DNA from: Bordetella sp. LUAb4
Lineage (GTDB): Bacteria; Pseudomonadota; Gammaproteobacteria; Burkholderiales; Burkholderiaceae_B
NCBI RefSeq assembly: GCF_021325795.1
Contig: NZ_JAHPZX010000006.1
Coordinates: 1 to 64,000, forward strand
Length of the DNA: 64,000 bases
Direction: 5' to 3'
A model generated the notes under the pieces. That model was given only the letters and a program-made list of their open reading frames with translations, was not told the DNA's origin and made no database searches. Positions 33,529 through 44,222 of this stretch are shown here, one piece after another (positions within the stretch are counted from its first letter, which is position 1; each line of letters starts with the position of its first letter). The position numbers and the translations under genes were made by a program.

Positions 33529-36246
33529 TCAATGCGCCTGTTCCCAGTTCTTACCCACGCCTACCTCGGCCACCAGCGGTACATGCAACTGGGCCACGCC
33601 GCACATCAGCGCGGGCAGGCGCTCGCGCACGCGCTCCAGCTCGTCATCGGGCACTTCCAGCACCAGTTCATCGTGCACCTGCATGATGATGCGGCTGGCC
33701 AACTGCTCCGTCTCGATCCAGCCCTGCACCGCCACCATCGCCATCTTGATCAGGTCGGCGGCCGTACCCTGCATGGGCGCGTTGATGGCGGCACGTTCGG
33801 CCGCCTGGCGGCGCGGTCCCGAACCGCCATTGATTTCCGGCAACCACAGGCGGCGGCCGAACACCGTTTGCACGTAGCCTTGCTGGCGTGCCAGCACCCG
33901 CGTGGATTCCATGTATTGCGCCACGCCAGGATAGCGGGCGAAATAGCGGTCGATATACGCTTGCGCCGCATCGCGCGTAATGCCCAGGTTGGACGCCAGG
34001 CCGAACACGCCCATGCCGTAGATCAAGCCGAAATTGATGGCCTTGGCCGCGCGCCGCTGATCGGTGGCGACATCCTGCAGGGCCACGCCGAACACCTCCG
34101 CCGCGGTGGCGCGGTGGATGTCCTCGCCCGCCGCGAAAGCACGCTGCAGATTGGCGTCGTCGGACACGTGCGCCATGATGCGCAGTTCGATCTGCGAATA
34201 GTCGGCCGACACCAGCACGCCGCGCTGCGGCACGAAAGCCTCGCGCACGCGCCGGCCTTCCGCCGTGCGCACCGGGATGTTCTGCAGATTGGGATCGGAC
34301 GACGCCAGGCGGCCGGTGATCACCGCGGCTTGCGCGTAGTGCGTGTGCACGCGGCCGGTCGCCGGATTGATCATGCGCGGCAGCTTATCCGTGTAGGTGG
34401 ACTTCAGCTTGGCCAGGCCCCGGTATTGCAGCAATACCTGCGGCAGCGGATAGTCCTGCGCCAGCTTGGTCAGCACTTCCTCGTCGGTGGACGGCACGCC
34501 GCTGGCGGTCTTGCGCATCACCGGCAACTGCATTTTGCCAAACAGGATTTCGCCCAGCTGCTTGGGCGAGTTCAGGTTGAAGGGCTGGCCCGCCAGCTCG
34601 TAGGCGCGCGCCTCCAGCGTCAGCATCTCCTGGCCCAGGGCGTGGCTTTGGCGGCCCAGCTCCTCGGCATCGACACGCACGCCGGTGCGCTCGATTCGCA
34701 GCAACACCTCGGCGACCTGCAATTCCAGCTTGTAGACGAAGTCCAGGCCGCTTTCGGCGCTGACCCGTGGAAGCAGCAGATTGTGCATCTGTATGGTGAA
34801 GTCGGCATCCTCGGCCGCGTAGAAACCGGCCTTCTCCACCGCCACTTCATCGAAGCAGATCTGGCTGGCGCCCTTGCCGCACAGCTCCTCGTAGGTGACG
34901 CCCTTGCGCCCGAGCCAGCGCTGGGCCAGGTCGGCCAGGCTGACGCCGCGATGCGACTCCAGCACGTAGGCTTGCAGCATGGTGTCTTCGCGCACGCCAG
35001 CCAGGGACACGCCTTCGTTGGCGAAGACGTGCGCATCGTACTTGGCGTTGTGCAGCAGCTTGCCCGCCTGCGCGTTTTCCAGCCAAGGCTTCAGGCGCGC
35101 CAGCACCTCGGCCTTGGGCAATTGTTCGCCGGCTTCGGGGCCGCGATGCGCCACCGGGATGTAGCAGGCCGTGCCAGGCGTCACGCTCAGGGAGATACCC
35201 ACCAGCCGCGCCTGCATTTCGTCCAGGGAGGTGGTTTCCGTATCCAGGGCCACCAGCGGCGCGGCCTCGATCAAGGCCTGCCAACGGTCGAAGGCGGCCC
35301 AGTCGGTGATCACCTGGTAATCGGTTTCGGCCGGCGGCGTGGGAATGACCTCGGGCGAGCGGGCGTCGCCCGTCGGCACGCGTTCGGTTTCCCCGCTGAT
35401 TTCGCGCAGCCAGGTGCGGAAGCCGTAGCGTTCGTACAGCTCCAGCAGGACTTCTTTGTCTTCGTCGCGCGGCAGCAGATTCTCGGGCGATACGATGGTT
35501 TCGCCCAGGTCGCAGTCACGCTTGACCGACAGCAGCTCGCGCGTCATCGGAAAATTGGGGATGGCCGTGCGCAGATTGTTGCCCGCCACGCCCTTGATCC
35601 CGTCGGCGGCCTCGATCAGCTTGTCGACGGTGCCATGCTCGGTCAACCATTTCACCGCGGTCTTGGGCCCCACCTTGTCGACGCCGGGTACGTTGTCGAC
35701 GGCGTCACCGATCAACATCAGATAGTCGACGATGCGCTCCGGCGGCACGCCGAATTTTTTCACCACGCCGGCCGGGTCCAGCACTTCACCGCTCATGGTG
35801 TTGACCAGCGTCACATGGTCATCGACCAACTGCGCAAGATCCTTGTCACCGGTGGACACGACTGTTTTCAAATCGTGTTCCGTAGCGATGCGGGCCAGCG
35901 TACCGATGACGTCGTCGGCCTCCACGCCTTCCACCGCGAACACGGGCCAGCCCAGCGCGCGCACCGCTTTGTGGATGGGCTCGATCTGTGCTGCAAGGTC
36001 CTCGGGCATGGGAGGCCGATGCGACTTGTATTCAGGGTAGATGTCGTCGCGAAAGGTCTTGCCTTTTGCGTCGAAAATGCAAGCGGCATACTCTGCCTTA
36101 TGATCTTGGACCAGCTTGCGCAACATATTGATCACGCCATAAATCGCGCCAGTTGGCTCGCCCTGTGCATTACGCAAGTCGGGCATGGCATGATAGGCAC
36201 GGTATAAGTAGCTGGAACCGTCAACCAATAACAGGGTTTTATTCAT
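33529..36246 (-). CDS. polA: DNA polymerase I
   Basis: This encodes 905 residues. The 5'-nuclease domain (about 1-290) begins MNKTLLLVDGSSYLYRAYHA. The 3'-5' exonuclease domain is intact: DTETTSLDE with Asp335, LLHNAKYDAHVF and YAAEDADFTIQ. Polymerase motifs: A (VSADYSQIELRIMAHVS), B (RRAAKAINFGLIYGMG) and C (IMQVHDELVLEVPD). It fills gaps in repair and removes Okazaki primers. The ATG at 36246 is chosen by family similarity; its complement overlaps an ATG of the divergent LOG-family gene. No promoter was recognised in the few bases available if that gene really starts at 36245. Confidence 0.97.
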   Translation of the reverse strand: MNKTLLLVDGSSYLYRAYHAMPDLRNAQGEPTGAIYGVINMLRKLVQDHKAEYAACIFDAKGKTFRDDIYPEYKSHRPPMPEDLAAQIEPIHKAVRALGWPVFAVEGVEADDVIGTLARIATEHDLKTVVSTGDKDLAQLVDDHVTLVNTMSGEVLDPAGVVKKFGVPPERIVDYLMLIGDAVDNVPGVDKVGPKTAVKWLTEHGTVDKLIEAADGIKGVAGNNLRTAIPNFPMTRELLSVKRDCDLGETIVSPENLLPRDEDKEVLLELYERYGFRTWLREISGETERVPTGDARSPEVIPTPPAETDYQVITDWAAFDRWQALIEAAPLVALDTETTSLDEMQARLVGISLSVTPGTACYIPVAHRGPEAGEQLPKAEVLARLKPWLENAQAGKLLHNAKYDAHVFANEGVSLAGVREDTMLQAYVLESHRGVSLADLAQRWLGRKGVTYEELCGKGASQICFDEVAVEKAGFYAAEDADFTIQMHNLLLPRVSAESGLDFVYKLELQVAEVLLRIERTGVRVDAEELGRQSHALGQEMLTLEARAYELAGQPFNLNSPKQLGEILFGKMQLPVMRKTASGVPSTDEEVLTKLAQDYPLPQVLLQYRGLAKLKSTYTDKLPRMINPATGRVHTHYAQAAVITGRLASSDPNLQNIPVRTAEGRRVREAFVPQRGVLVSADYSQIELRIMAHVSDDANLQRAFAAGEDIHRATAAEVFGVALQDVATDQRRAAKAINFGLIYGMGVFGLASNLGITRDAAQAYIDRYFARYPGVAQYMESTRVLARQQGYVQTVFGRRLWLPEINGGSGPRRQAAERAAINAPMQGTAADLIKMAMVAVQGWIETEQLASRIIMQVHDELVLEVPDDELERVRERLPALMCGVAQLHVPLVAEVGVGKNWEQAH

Positions 36247-36301
36247 GTTGAAAGTGGCAGATGGCAAGGAGACTCCTGCCGGTACGCAAATACCGGTGAT
36301 T

Positions 36302-36928
36302 ATGTCAGAGTTGCATAACGCAGCAGAAAAGCTGGGCCATATTGGCCCGGCCGTCAGTGTATTCGGCAGTGCCCGCATCAGCCGGGAATCCCCTTTTTAT
36401 GACAAGGCGCACGCGGTGGCGGACGCGCTGGCGCAGGCGGGGTTCGCCGTGATTGCCGGCGGTGGGCCGGGGATCATGGAAGCCGCCAACAAAGGCGCTT
36501 TTGAAGCCCAGGGCACCAGCGTCGGTTTGAACATCAAGCTGCCGCACGAGGCCAGCAATAACGCATTCCAGACCATCAGTCTGGACTTCGAGTATTTCTT
36601 CTCGCGCAAGGCGACGTTCTTCATGCACAGCTTCGCCTACGTCGCCCTGCCGGGCGGCTTCGGCACGCTGGATGAGTTATTCGAGGCCCTGACCCTGGTG
36701 CAGACCGGCAAGGTGCCGCCTGCTCCCATCATCTTGATGGGCAGCGAGTTTTGGGAGGGTGCCGTCAAGTGGCTGGCGAAGACGGTGTTCGGCAATGGGA
36801 TGATAGGCCAGCGTGATCTGGAGCTATTCATCATCGAGGATGATCCCGCCAAGGTCGTCAAGCATGTGGTGGATTTCCACACGCGGTTGCTGTCGCAGGA
36901 AAGCTACGAGCCATCGCTGCCGGCTTGA
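36302..36928 (+). CDS. LOG-family protein (TIGR00730, cytokinin-riboside monophosphate phosphoribohydrolase-like)
   Basis: This encodes 208 residues from the ATG at 36302. The Rossmann-type fold contains VSVFGSARIS, the nucleotide-binding GGGPGIMEAANKGA and the PGGFGTLDELFE motif with catalytic Arg and Glu residues nearby, diagnostic of LOG/YgdH-like nucleosidases that release a base from a nucleoside 5'-monophosphate. An in-frame ATG at 36245 would add 19 residues, but it overlaps the divergent polA start codon. The inner start leaves room for a promoter, although its ribosome binding site is weak. The gene ends well before the terminator at 37067. Confidence 0.88.
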   Translation: MSELHNAAEKLGHIGPAVSVFGSARISRESPFYDKAHAVADALAQAGFAVIAGGGPGIMEAANKGAFEAQGTSVGLNIKLPHEASNNAFQTISLDFEYFFSRKATFFMHSFAYVALPGGFGTLDELFEALTLVQTGKVPPAPIILMGSEFWEGAVKWLAKTVFGNGMIGQRDLELFIIEDDPAKVVKHVVDFHTRLLSQESYEPSLPA

Positions 36929-37066
36929 TGGGTGTGTGTTGACGGCGCGTGCCGTCGCGGAATTGTCGGCCTGAATCAAGGACCCGGCCGATCGCGGCGG
37001 CGTCAACGCCACGCTACTGCGGAGCATAAGGTCACATTGCACCACTTCTGCTCATTTGACGCATAG

Positions 37067-37091
37067 ATGCCCCTTTTTGGGGCATTTTTTT
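37067..37091 (+). terminator. Intrinsic terminator between the LOG gene and the urease operon
   Basis: ATGCCCC (37067-37073), a TTTTT loop and GGGGCAT (37079-37085) are followed by a T tract to 37091. It insulates the urease promoter from upstream transcription. The stretch 36929-37245 holds this terminator and the sigma-54 site, and no gene. Confidence 0.85.
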
Positions 37092-37155
37092 ATCCCATTC
37101 GGTGCCGTGCATGGCCCAGGGCGATGCGCTGCCCCGGGGCGGTGCATGTGGCAAT

Positions 37156-37173
37156 TTGGCATACATCTTGCAT
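37156..37173 (+). promoter_or_regulatory. Sigma-54 (RpoN) promoter candidate for the urease operon
   Basis: TTGGCAT-ACATC-TTGCAT matches the -24/-12 consensus (TTGGCAC-N5-TTGCW). The invariant GG (37158-37159) and GC (37170-37171) are separated by exactly 10 bases. Transcription would begin near 37183, about 60 bases before the chosen ureD start. Upstream GGTGC half sites near 37102 and 37141 could be part of NtrC sites, but no clean dyad was found. Confidence 0.55.
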
Positions 37174-37245
37174 ACGGTCAGGGAGCGCGCCATCTGGCGC
37201 GTCCCCGATTTTCAACCAGCGCTGCGCCGCCCACTGACCGACCGC

Positions 37246-38232
<987 letters not shown>

Positions 38233-38325
38233 AGGCCTTTCCCTATCGCGCTCTACCGCTATCCACCGTCGGCCCCTCAGCCCTGAGAACTTGAACTTCC
38301 CTCTACATCCTCTTCTTGGAACCTC

Positions 38326-38628
38326 ATGAAGCTCACGCCCCGAGAGAAAGACAAACTGCTGATCTTCACCGCCGCCCTGCTGGCGGAGCGGCGCAAGGCC
38401 CGCGGGTTGAAGCTCAACTATCCGGAAGCCATCGCCTACATCAGCGCCGCGTTGATGGAAGGCGCGCGCGACGGCCGCAGCGTCGCCGAACTGATGGACT
38501 TCGGCACCACCTTGCTAAGCCGCGACGATGTCATGGAAGGCGTACCCGAAATGATCCCCGACGTACAGATCGAAGCCACCTTCCCCGACGGCACCAAACT
38601 CGTCACCGTGCATCACCCGATTCCTTAG
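38326..38628 (+). CDS. ureA: Urease gamma subunit
   Basis: This encodes 100 residues, the standard length. It opens [23 protein letters not shown] and contains [21 protein letters not shown] and [20 protein letters not shown], all diagnostic. UreA with UreB and UreC forms the trimeric apoenzyme that hydrolyses urea to ammonia and carbamate. It lies 93 bp after ureD. ureJ separates it from ureB, an order known from Bordetella urease clusters. Confidence 0.98.
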   Translation: MKLTPREKDKLLIFTAALLAERRKARGLKLNYPEAIAYISAALMEGARDGRSVAELMDFGTTLLSRDDVMEGVPEMIPDVQIEATFPDGTKLVTVHHPIP

Positions 38629-38691
38629 TCAAGTATTCGCGCAAACCCCTGCCCTTCCCCCCTGAAAGCATTCCAAAAAGAGACGACCCAC

Positions 38692-39291
38692 ATGCACCGC
38701 TCCCGCATCGCCCCCGCCGCCGTTTTGCTCGCTCTCATGGCGGCCGGCGCCGCCCATGCTCATCCCGGCCATGAGCACATTGCCGAAGCCGCGGGCTGGG
38801 CCACCAGCGCTATCGACGGCTTCATGCACCCGCTTACCGGCGCCGACCATCTTTGCGCCATGATCGTCCTTGGCGTATGGAGCGCCATGACCAGCCGCCG
38901 CGTGTGGCTGGCCCCGCTCGCCTTCGCCTCGGTGCTGTTGCTGGGCGCCCTGCTGGGCCTGGCGCGCGTGCCTCTGCCCGCCGTCGAGCCGATGATCGCC
39001 GCGTCCCTGCTGGTGCTGGGCCTGCTCACCGCCACGCGCGCACGTCTGCCTGAAGTCGCCGGCGCCCTGGTGGCTGGCGTATTCGCCCTGTTCCACGGCC
39101 ATGCGCACGGCTATGAATTGCCCGAGACCGCGATCGCCTTGCCGTACATCGCCGGCTTCATGGTGGCGACCACCGGCCTGCACTGCGTGGGTATCGCCGG
39201 CGGCCTGACGCTGCGCCGTGGCGCTGCGTGGCTGCCGCGCCTCGCGGGCCTGGGCGTGGCCGCCTATGGCGTGCTCCTGCTCGCCGCCTGA
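38692..39291 (+). CDS. ureJ: HupE/UreJ-family nickel permease
   Basis: This encodes 199 residues. An N-terminal signal-like segment (1-20, ending AAHA) is followed by HPGHEH and then six hydrophobic segments. The family motif [21 protein letters not shown] and a second [10 protein letters not shown] region carry His and Asp residues likely to bind nickel. HupE/UreJ proteins import nickel for urease or hydrogenase. Its position between ureA and ureB makes a urease-dedicated role likely. Confidence 0.92.
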   Translation: MHRSRIAPAAVLLALMAAGAAHAHPGHEHIAEAAGWATSAIDGFMHPLTGADHLCAMIVLGVWSAMTSRRVWLAPLAFASVLLLGALLGLARVPLPAVEPMIAASLLVLGLLTATRARLPEVAGALVAGVFALFHGHAHGYELPETAIALPYIAGFMVATTGLHCVGIAGGLTLRRGAAWLPRLAGLGVAAYGVLLLAA

Positions 39292-39370
39292 GTCCCGCGC
39301 GCGCCGAGCCCGCCGGCGCGCACGTAAATGCCCATACACCAGACCGCCAGGACCCAATAAGGACACCATC

Positions 39371-39676
39371 ATGATTCCCGGAGAACTGCTGGTTGACGAC
39401 GGCGAGATCGAGCTGAACGTCGGTCGTGACACGATCACCTTGACGGTGGAGAACACCGGCGACCGCCCCGTGCAGATCGGCTCGCACTTCCATTTCCATG
39501 AGGTCAACGATGCGCTGCGTTTCGATCGCGCGCTGGCTCGTGGCTTTCGTCTGAACATCACCGCCGGCACCGCAGTGCGTTTCGAACCAGGGCAAAGCCG
39601 CAGCGTCGAACTGGTGGCGCTGGCCGGCGAGCGCAAGGTATACGGCTTTTCCGGCCGCATCATGGGGAAGCTGTGA
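39371..39676 (+). CDS. ureB: Urease beta subunit
   Basis: This encodes 101 residues starting [16 protein letters not shown]. The core [17 protein letters not shown] and [24 protein letters not shown] are diagnostic. UreB helps close the active site over UreC. The ATG at 39371 is chosen by similarity; the frame is open further upstream. It is followed by a 133-bp gap to ureC with no obvious feature. Confidence 0.98.
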   Translation: MIPGELLVDDGEIELNVGRDTITLTVENTGDRPVQIGSHFHFHEVNDALRFDRALARGFRLNITAGTAVRFEPGQSRSVELVALAGERKVYGFSGRIMGKL

Positions 39677-39809
39677 TGCGGCCGCCCCGCCTTCCCCAAG
39701 CGAGCGCCTGCGCAAACGTACACGCGAGTGCCGGCGCGAGCATCTGCGCGATCGTCTGCGCACCGGCCGACGCAATCACCCGCGCAACCAGCGCCTTTGG
39801 AGTCCCCGC

Positions 39810-41513
39810 ATGAGCCTGAAAATCGGCCGCCGCGCCTATGCGGAAATGTTCGGCCCTACCACCGGCGATCGCCTGCGCCTGGCCGATACCGACCTGCTCA
39901 TCGAAATCGAGCGCGACTACACCACCTATGGCGAGGAAGTGAAGTTCGGTGGCGGCAAGGTCATCCGCGACGGCATGGGCCAGTCCCAGCGCGCCGGCGC
40001 CGACGTCGTCGACACCGTCATCACCAACGCCGTGATTCTCGACCACTGGGGCATCGTCAAGGCCGACATCGGCCTGAAGGATGGCCGCATCATGGCCATC
40101 GGCAAGGCCGGCAACCCGGACATCCAGCCCGGCGTGACCATCGTCATCGGTGCCGGCACCGAAGTCATCGCGGGTGAAGGCAAGATCGTCACGGCTGGCG
40201 GCATCGATTCCCACGTCCACCTGATCTGCCCGCAACTCATTGACGAAGCCCTGTCCGCCGGCCTGACCACGCTGCTGGGGGGCGGCACGGGGCCCGCCAC
40301 CGGCACCGCCGCCACCACCTGCACGCCCGGCGCCTGGCATATGGAACGCATGCTGGCCGCGGTCGACGGCTGGCCTATCAATATCGGCCTGCTGGGCAAG
40401 GGCAACGCCAGCCAGCCGGGCCCGCTGCTGGAACAGATCGAAGCCGGCGCCATCGGCCTGAAACTGCACGAGGACTGGGGCACTACCCCGGCCGCCATCG
40501 ATTGCTGCCTGGACGTGGCCGAGCGCACCGACACCCAGGTCGCCATCCACACCGACACCTTGAATGAAAGCGGCTTCGTCGAAACCACGATAGGCGCCTT
40601 CAAGAACCGCTCCATCCACACGTATCACACCGAAGGCGCGGGCGGTGGCCACGCGCCGGACATCCTCAAGGTGGCGGGCCTGCCCAATGTGCTGCCCTCG
40701 TCCACCAATCCCACGCGGCCCTATACCGTCAATACCGTGGACGAGCACCTGGACATGCTGATGGTGTGCCACCATTTGGATGCCGCCATCGCCGAGGACG
40801 TCGCCTTCGCCGAGTCGCGCATCCGCCGCGAGACCATTGCCGCGGAGGACATCCTGCAGGACCTGGGCGCCATTTCGATGATCTCCAGCGACTCGCAGGC
40901 CATGGGCCGCATCGGCGAAGTCATCATGCGCACCTGGCAGACGGCCCACAAGATGAAGGTGCAACGCGGGGCCCTGCCTGGCGACGGCCGCGCCGACAAT
41001 GCGCGGGCCAAGCGCTATATCGCCAAGTACACGATCAATCCGGCGTTGACCCATGGCATCGCGCATGAAGTGGGATCGGTGGAGCCGGGCAAGTGGGCCG
41101 ACCTGGTGCTGTGGGAGCCGGCGTTCTTCGGCGTCAAACCTGAAATGGTGCTCAAGGGCGGCATCATCACCACCGCCTTGATGGGAGACCCCAACGCGTC
41201 CATCCCCACCCCCCAGCCGGTACACTACCGGGAGATGTTCGGCGCGCGCGCCGGCGCGCTGTCACGTGGATCGCTGACCTTTGTGTCGCAGGCCGCGTAC
41301 CAGGCGGGCGTGGCCGCGCGTTATGGCTTAGCCAAGCGAGTGGTGCCGGTGCATGGCGTGCGCGCAGTGCGCAAGTCGCACATGATCCACAACGACTGGC
41401 AGCCGCATATCGAGGTCGACCCGGAAACCTACCGCGTGCTGGCCGATGGACAGGAGTTGATCTGCGAACCGGCGGAGATCTTGCCGATGGCGCAGCGCTA
41501 TTTCCTGTTCTAG
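39810..41513 (+). CDS. ureC: Urease alpha subunit (catalytic)
   Basis: This encodes 567 residues, the family's normal length. Nickel ligands and catalytic residues are in place: HVHLICPQ, carbamylated Lys218 in [34 protein letters not shown], and the flap motif MVCHHLD with His321-His322. The C terminus ends AQRYFLF as expected. It hydrolyses urea in the cytoplasm after nickel insertion by UreDEFG. ureE follows 126 bp downstream. Confidence 0.99.
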   Translation: MSLKIGRRAYAEMFGPTTGDRLRLADTDLLIEIERDYTTYGEEVKFGGGKVIRDGMGQSQRAGADVVDTVITNAVILDHWGIVKADIGLKDGRIMAIGKAGNPDIQPGVTIVIGAGTEVIAGEGKIVTAGGIDSHVHLICPQLIDEALSAGLTTLLGGGTGPATGTAATTCTPGAWHMERMLAAVDGWPINIGLLGKGNASQPGPLLEQIEAGAIGLKLHEDWGTTPAAIDCCLDVAERTDTQVAIHTDTLNESGFVETTIGAFKNRSIHTYHTEGAGGGHAPDILKVAGLPNVLPSSTNPTRPYTVNTVDEHLDMLMVCHHLDAAIAEDVAFAESRIRRETIAAEDILQDLGAISMISSDSQAMGRIGEVIMRTWQTAHKMKVQRGALPGDGRADNARAKRYIAKYTINPALTHGIAHEVGSVEPGKWADLVLWEPAFFGVKPEMVLKGGIITTALMGDPNASIPTPQPVHYREMFGARAGALSRGSLTFVSQAAYQAGVAARYGLAKRVVPVHGVRAVRKSHMIHNDWQPHIEVDPETYRVLADGQELICEPAEILPMAQRYFLF

Positions 41514-41639
41514 GCGATGGAGGAATCGCTGTCTGCCCGGCCACAGCCCGGCCGGCGGCACTTGCCGGAGCATTGAAAGTGGCTCTGGCAGGATTCTGCT
41601 CCCCTGGGCCAGCGCGCTTTATCGCAGGAACAAGGCATT

Positions 41640-42533
41640 ATGAAACGCATCGAGAAAATCGTCGGACCCGGCCAGGGCGTGGCCAAGGCATTGCTGCGGC
41701 GCGCGGCCACGCTGACGCTGCCTTACGACCAGCGCAGCCGCAGCCGCCTGGCCGCCACGCTGGACGACGGCGAGGAAGTCGCGCTGTTCCTGCCGCGCGG
41801 CACGATACTGCGCGACGGCGATGCGCTGGTCGCCGAGGATGGCAGCTTCGTTCGCGTGGTCGCCGCGCCACAACCGGTTTTACGTGCGACCTGTGTCGAT
41901 CCGCATATCCTGCTGCGGGCTGCTTATCACCTGGGTAACCGGCACACGCCGGTGGAAGTGGGCGCGGATTATCTGCAACTGGAGCTCGATCCCGTACTGC
42001 GCGATCTGCTGCTGCGCCTGGGCTTGAAAGTGGTCGAGATCGAAGCGCCCTTCCAGCCTGAAGCCGGCGCCTACGGCGGCGGCCACAAGCATGGCCATGA
42101 CGAGACCTACGCCGAGGATTACGCGCTGGCGCAGCAGGTGTATCAGGACAGGCATGGGCATGAACCCGGTCACGACCACACGCATGACCACGGCCACAAG
42201 CACGCGCACAAGCACGAGCACAAGCACGGGCATGATCACAGCCATGAAGATCATGATCACGCGCATGGCCACGACCACAAACACGCACATAAGCACGGCC
42301 ACGATCACAAGCATGATCATGGCCACAGCCATGACGATCATGATCATGCACACGATCACAAGCATGCGCACAAGCACGGCCACGATCACGAGCACGATCA
42401 TGACCACGCCAACTGCGGCCACGATCACAGCCATGATCACGGCCACGGGGATCACTCGCACGGACACGATGAGCACGGACACAACCACGGCAAACCTGCT
42501 GGCGTCACCGGCCCCGGCAAGCACCGGCACTGA
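41640..42533 (+). CDS. ureE: Urease nickel metallochaperone UreE with a very long His-rich tail
   Basis: This encodes 297 residues, nearly twice the usual 150-190. The peptide-binding domain (about 1-70, [16 protein letters not shown]) and metal-binding domain (about 75-145, [25 protein letters not shown]) are standard. From about residue 147 the protein is dominated by His-Asp, His-Lys and His-Gly dipeptides, with more than 50 histidines, ending GKHRH. The tail contains an internal near-duplication of a DHDHAH...[12 protein letters not shown] segment, matching repeats in the DNA. The tail may buffer many nickel ions. Its last 65 bases overlap the ureF start in another frame. Confidence 0.95.
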   Translation: MKRIEKIVGPGQGVAKALLRRAATLTLPYDQRSRSRLAATLDDGEEVALFLPRGTILRDGDALVAEDGSFVRVVAAPQPVLRATCVDPHILLRAAYHLGNRHTPVEVGADYLQLELDPVLRDLLLRLGLKVVEIEAPFQPEAGAYGGGHKHGHDETYAEDYALAQQVYQDRHGHEPGHDHTHDHGHKHAHKHEHKHGHDHSHEDHDHAHGHDHKHAHKHGHDHKHDHGHSHDDHDHAHDHKHAHKHGHDHEHDHDHANCGHDHSHDHGHGDHSHGHDEHGHNHGKPAGVTGPGKHRH

Positions 42534-43197
42534 GCTGATCGCCCTGCTGCATCTGGCGTCGCCGGCCTTGCCGATCGGCGCCTTCAGCTACTCGCAGGGC
42601 CTGGAAGCCGCCATCGACGCCGGCCTGATCCACGACGCCGGCAGCGCGCGCGACTGGATCGCCGCCGGCCTGGACGTGGCCGCGCGCGGCGAGGCGGTTC
42701 TGCTGGCCCAGCAATATCGCAATTGGGACTCCGCCGACACCGGCGCGCTTGCCGACTGCAATGACGAATTGCTGGCCATGCGCGAGTCCTTCGAATTCCG
42801 TCAGGAAACCGAGCAGATGGGCTGGTCGCTCGTCCGTCTGCTGGACGAGCTGGCCTGGGGCCCGGAATCAAACCGCGCCATCCTGCGCGGCATGCGTCCG
42901 CTGAGTTTGCCCACCGCCTATGCCTATGCCATGCAAAGCGCCGGCGTGCTGTTGCATGAAGGCTTGCAAGCCTGGCTTTTCGCCTGGACTGAAAACCAGG
43001 TCGCCGCCGCGCTCAAGGCCGTGCCACTGGGCCAGGTAGCCGGCCAACGCATCCTGTTCGGCCTGCGCCACGACATCGCTGCCGCCGCCGCACGCGCCGC
43101 CGTCACGTCCATCGAAGACGCCTCTACCTTCGCGCCGATGCTGGGCATCCTGTCCGCGCGCCACGAATCGCAGTATTCGAGGCTGTTCCGGTCATGA
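42469..43197 (+). CDS. ureF: Urease accessory protein UreF
   Basis: This encodes 242 residues from the ATG at 42469, inside the ureE tail and in the +1 frame relative to it. UreF recruits the GTPase UreG to the UreABC-UreD complex. The conserved domain begins [24 protein letters not shown] at about residue 25 and continues [20 protein letters not shown] and [19 protein letters not shown]. The ATG at 42469 is the only ATG close to the domain, so the 65-bp overlap looks real. The ureF frame stays open back to 42091, so a frameshifted UreE-UreF fusion is formally possible. Confidence 0.92.
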   Translation: MSTDTTTANLLASPAPASTGTELIALLHLASPALPIGAFSYSQGLEAAIDAGLIHDAGSARDWIAAGLDVAARGEAVLLAQQYRNWDSADTGALADCNDELLAMRESFEFRQETEQMGWSLVRLLDELAWGPESNRAILRGMRPLSLPTAYAYAMQSAGVLLHEGLQAWLFAWTENQVAAALKAVPLGQVAGQRILFGLRHDIAAAAARAAVTSIEDASTFAPMLGILSARHESQYSRLFRS

Positions 43198-43453
43198 CGC
43201 CGGCCCCGCGGCTCCCGTCGAGCCTGCTCGATAATCGACGCCTCGGTGCATATGCCGCGTGGGCTCGTCCATTCCTACGCGGGCGCGATGCATCGCCCCT
43301 CGCAACGCGCGCCCGCGGTGCATCATCAGCGGGCGTTTCGTACGCAACGCGATACCGCAACGACGAAGCGCCATTTCCGACCGCGTGCGCAGCGCGGTCC
43401 CGCCATTCACATCGTCGCGGCAGGGTTGCCGCACTCATCATCAGGACCCTCGT
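43198..43453 (+). other. 256-base gap between ureF and ureG
   Basis: This gap is unusually long for a urease operon. A plus-strand frame of 87 codons (43194-43457) overlaps the ureF stop by 4 bp and runs into the ureG start, but its product is Arg/Ala-rich with no recognisable family. I do not call it as a gene. The stretch contains several GC-rich inverted segments, for example around 43280-43330, which may structure the mRNA. Confidence 0.4.
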
Positions 43454-44080
<627 letters not shown>

Positions 44081-44222
44081 AGGCATGAAGGGTCGAAGTT
44101 CACGCCGCCCCGTCCGCTTACACCGACGAACCCGACGCCGGATGGCGCCGCGCGCCCTTGCAATTGCGTGTGCCGCCCGATGGCGGCCAAGCGGCGATGC
44201 AGCGGCAATCCGGCAAGCCGGC

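Noticed and set aside
33532-36207. 891-codon open frame antisense to polA
   Set aside because: Same type of shadow; polA motifs A, B and C and the nuclease domains on the other strand are unambiguous.
42100-42480. CRISPR-like appearance of regularly spaced repeats
   Set aside because: The repeats are dipeptide-coding His codon arrays inside ureE, without a constant direct repeat and unique spacers.
41880-42530. Hydrophobic Val/Met/Ile-rich frame antisense to the UreE His tail
   Set aside because: It is produced by reading CAC/CAT repeats backwards (GTG/ATG), which mimics a membrane protein; no real family pattern.
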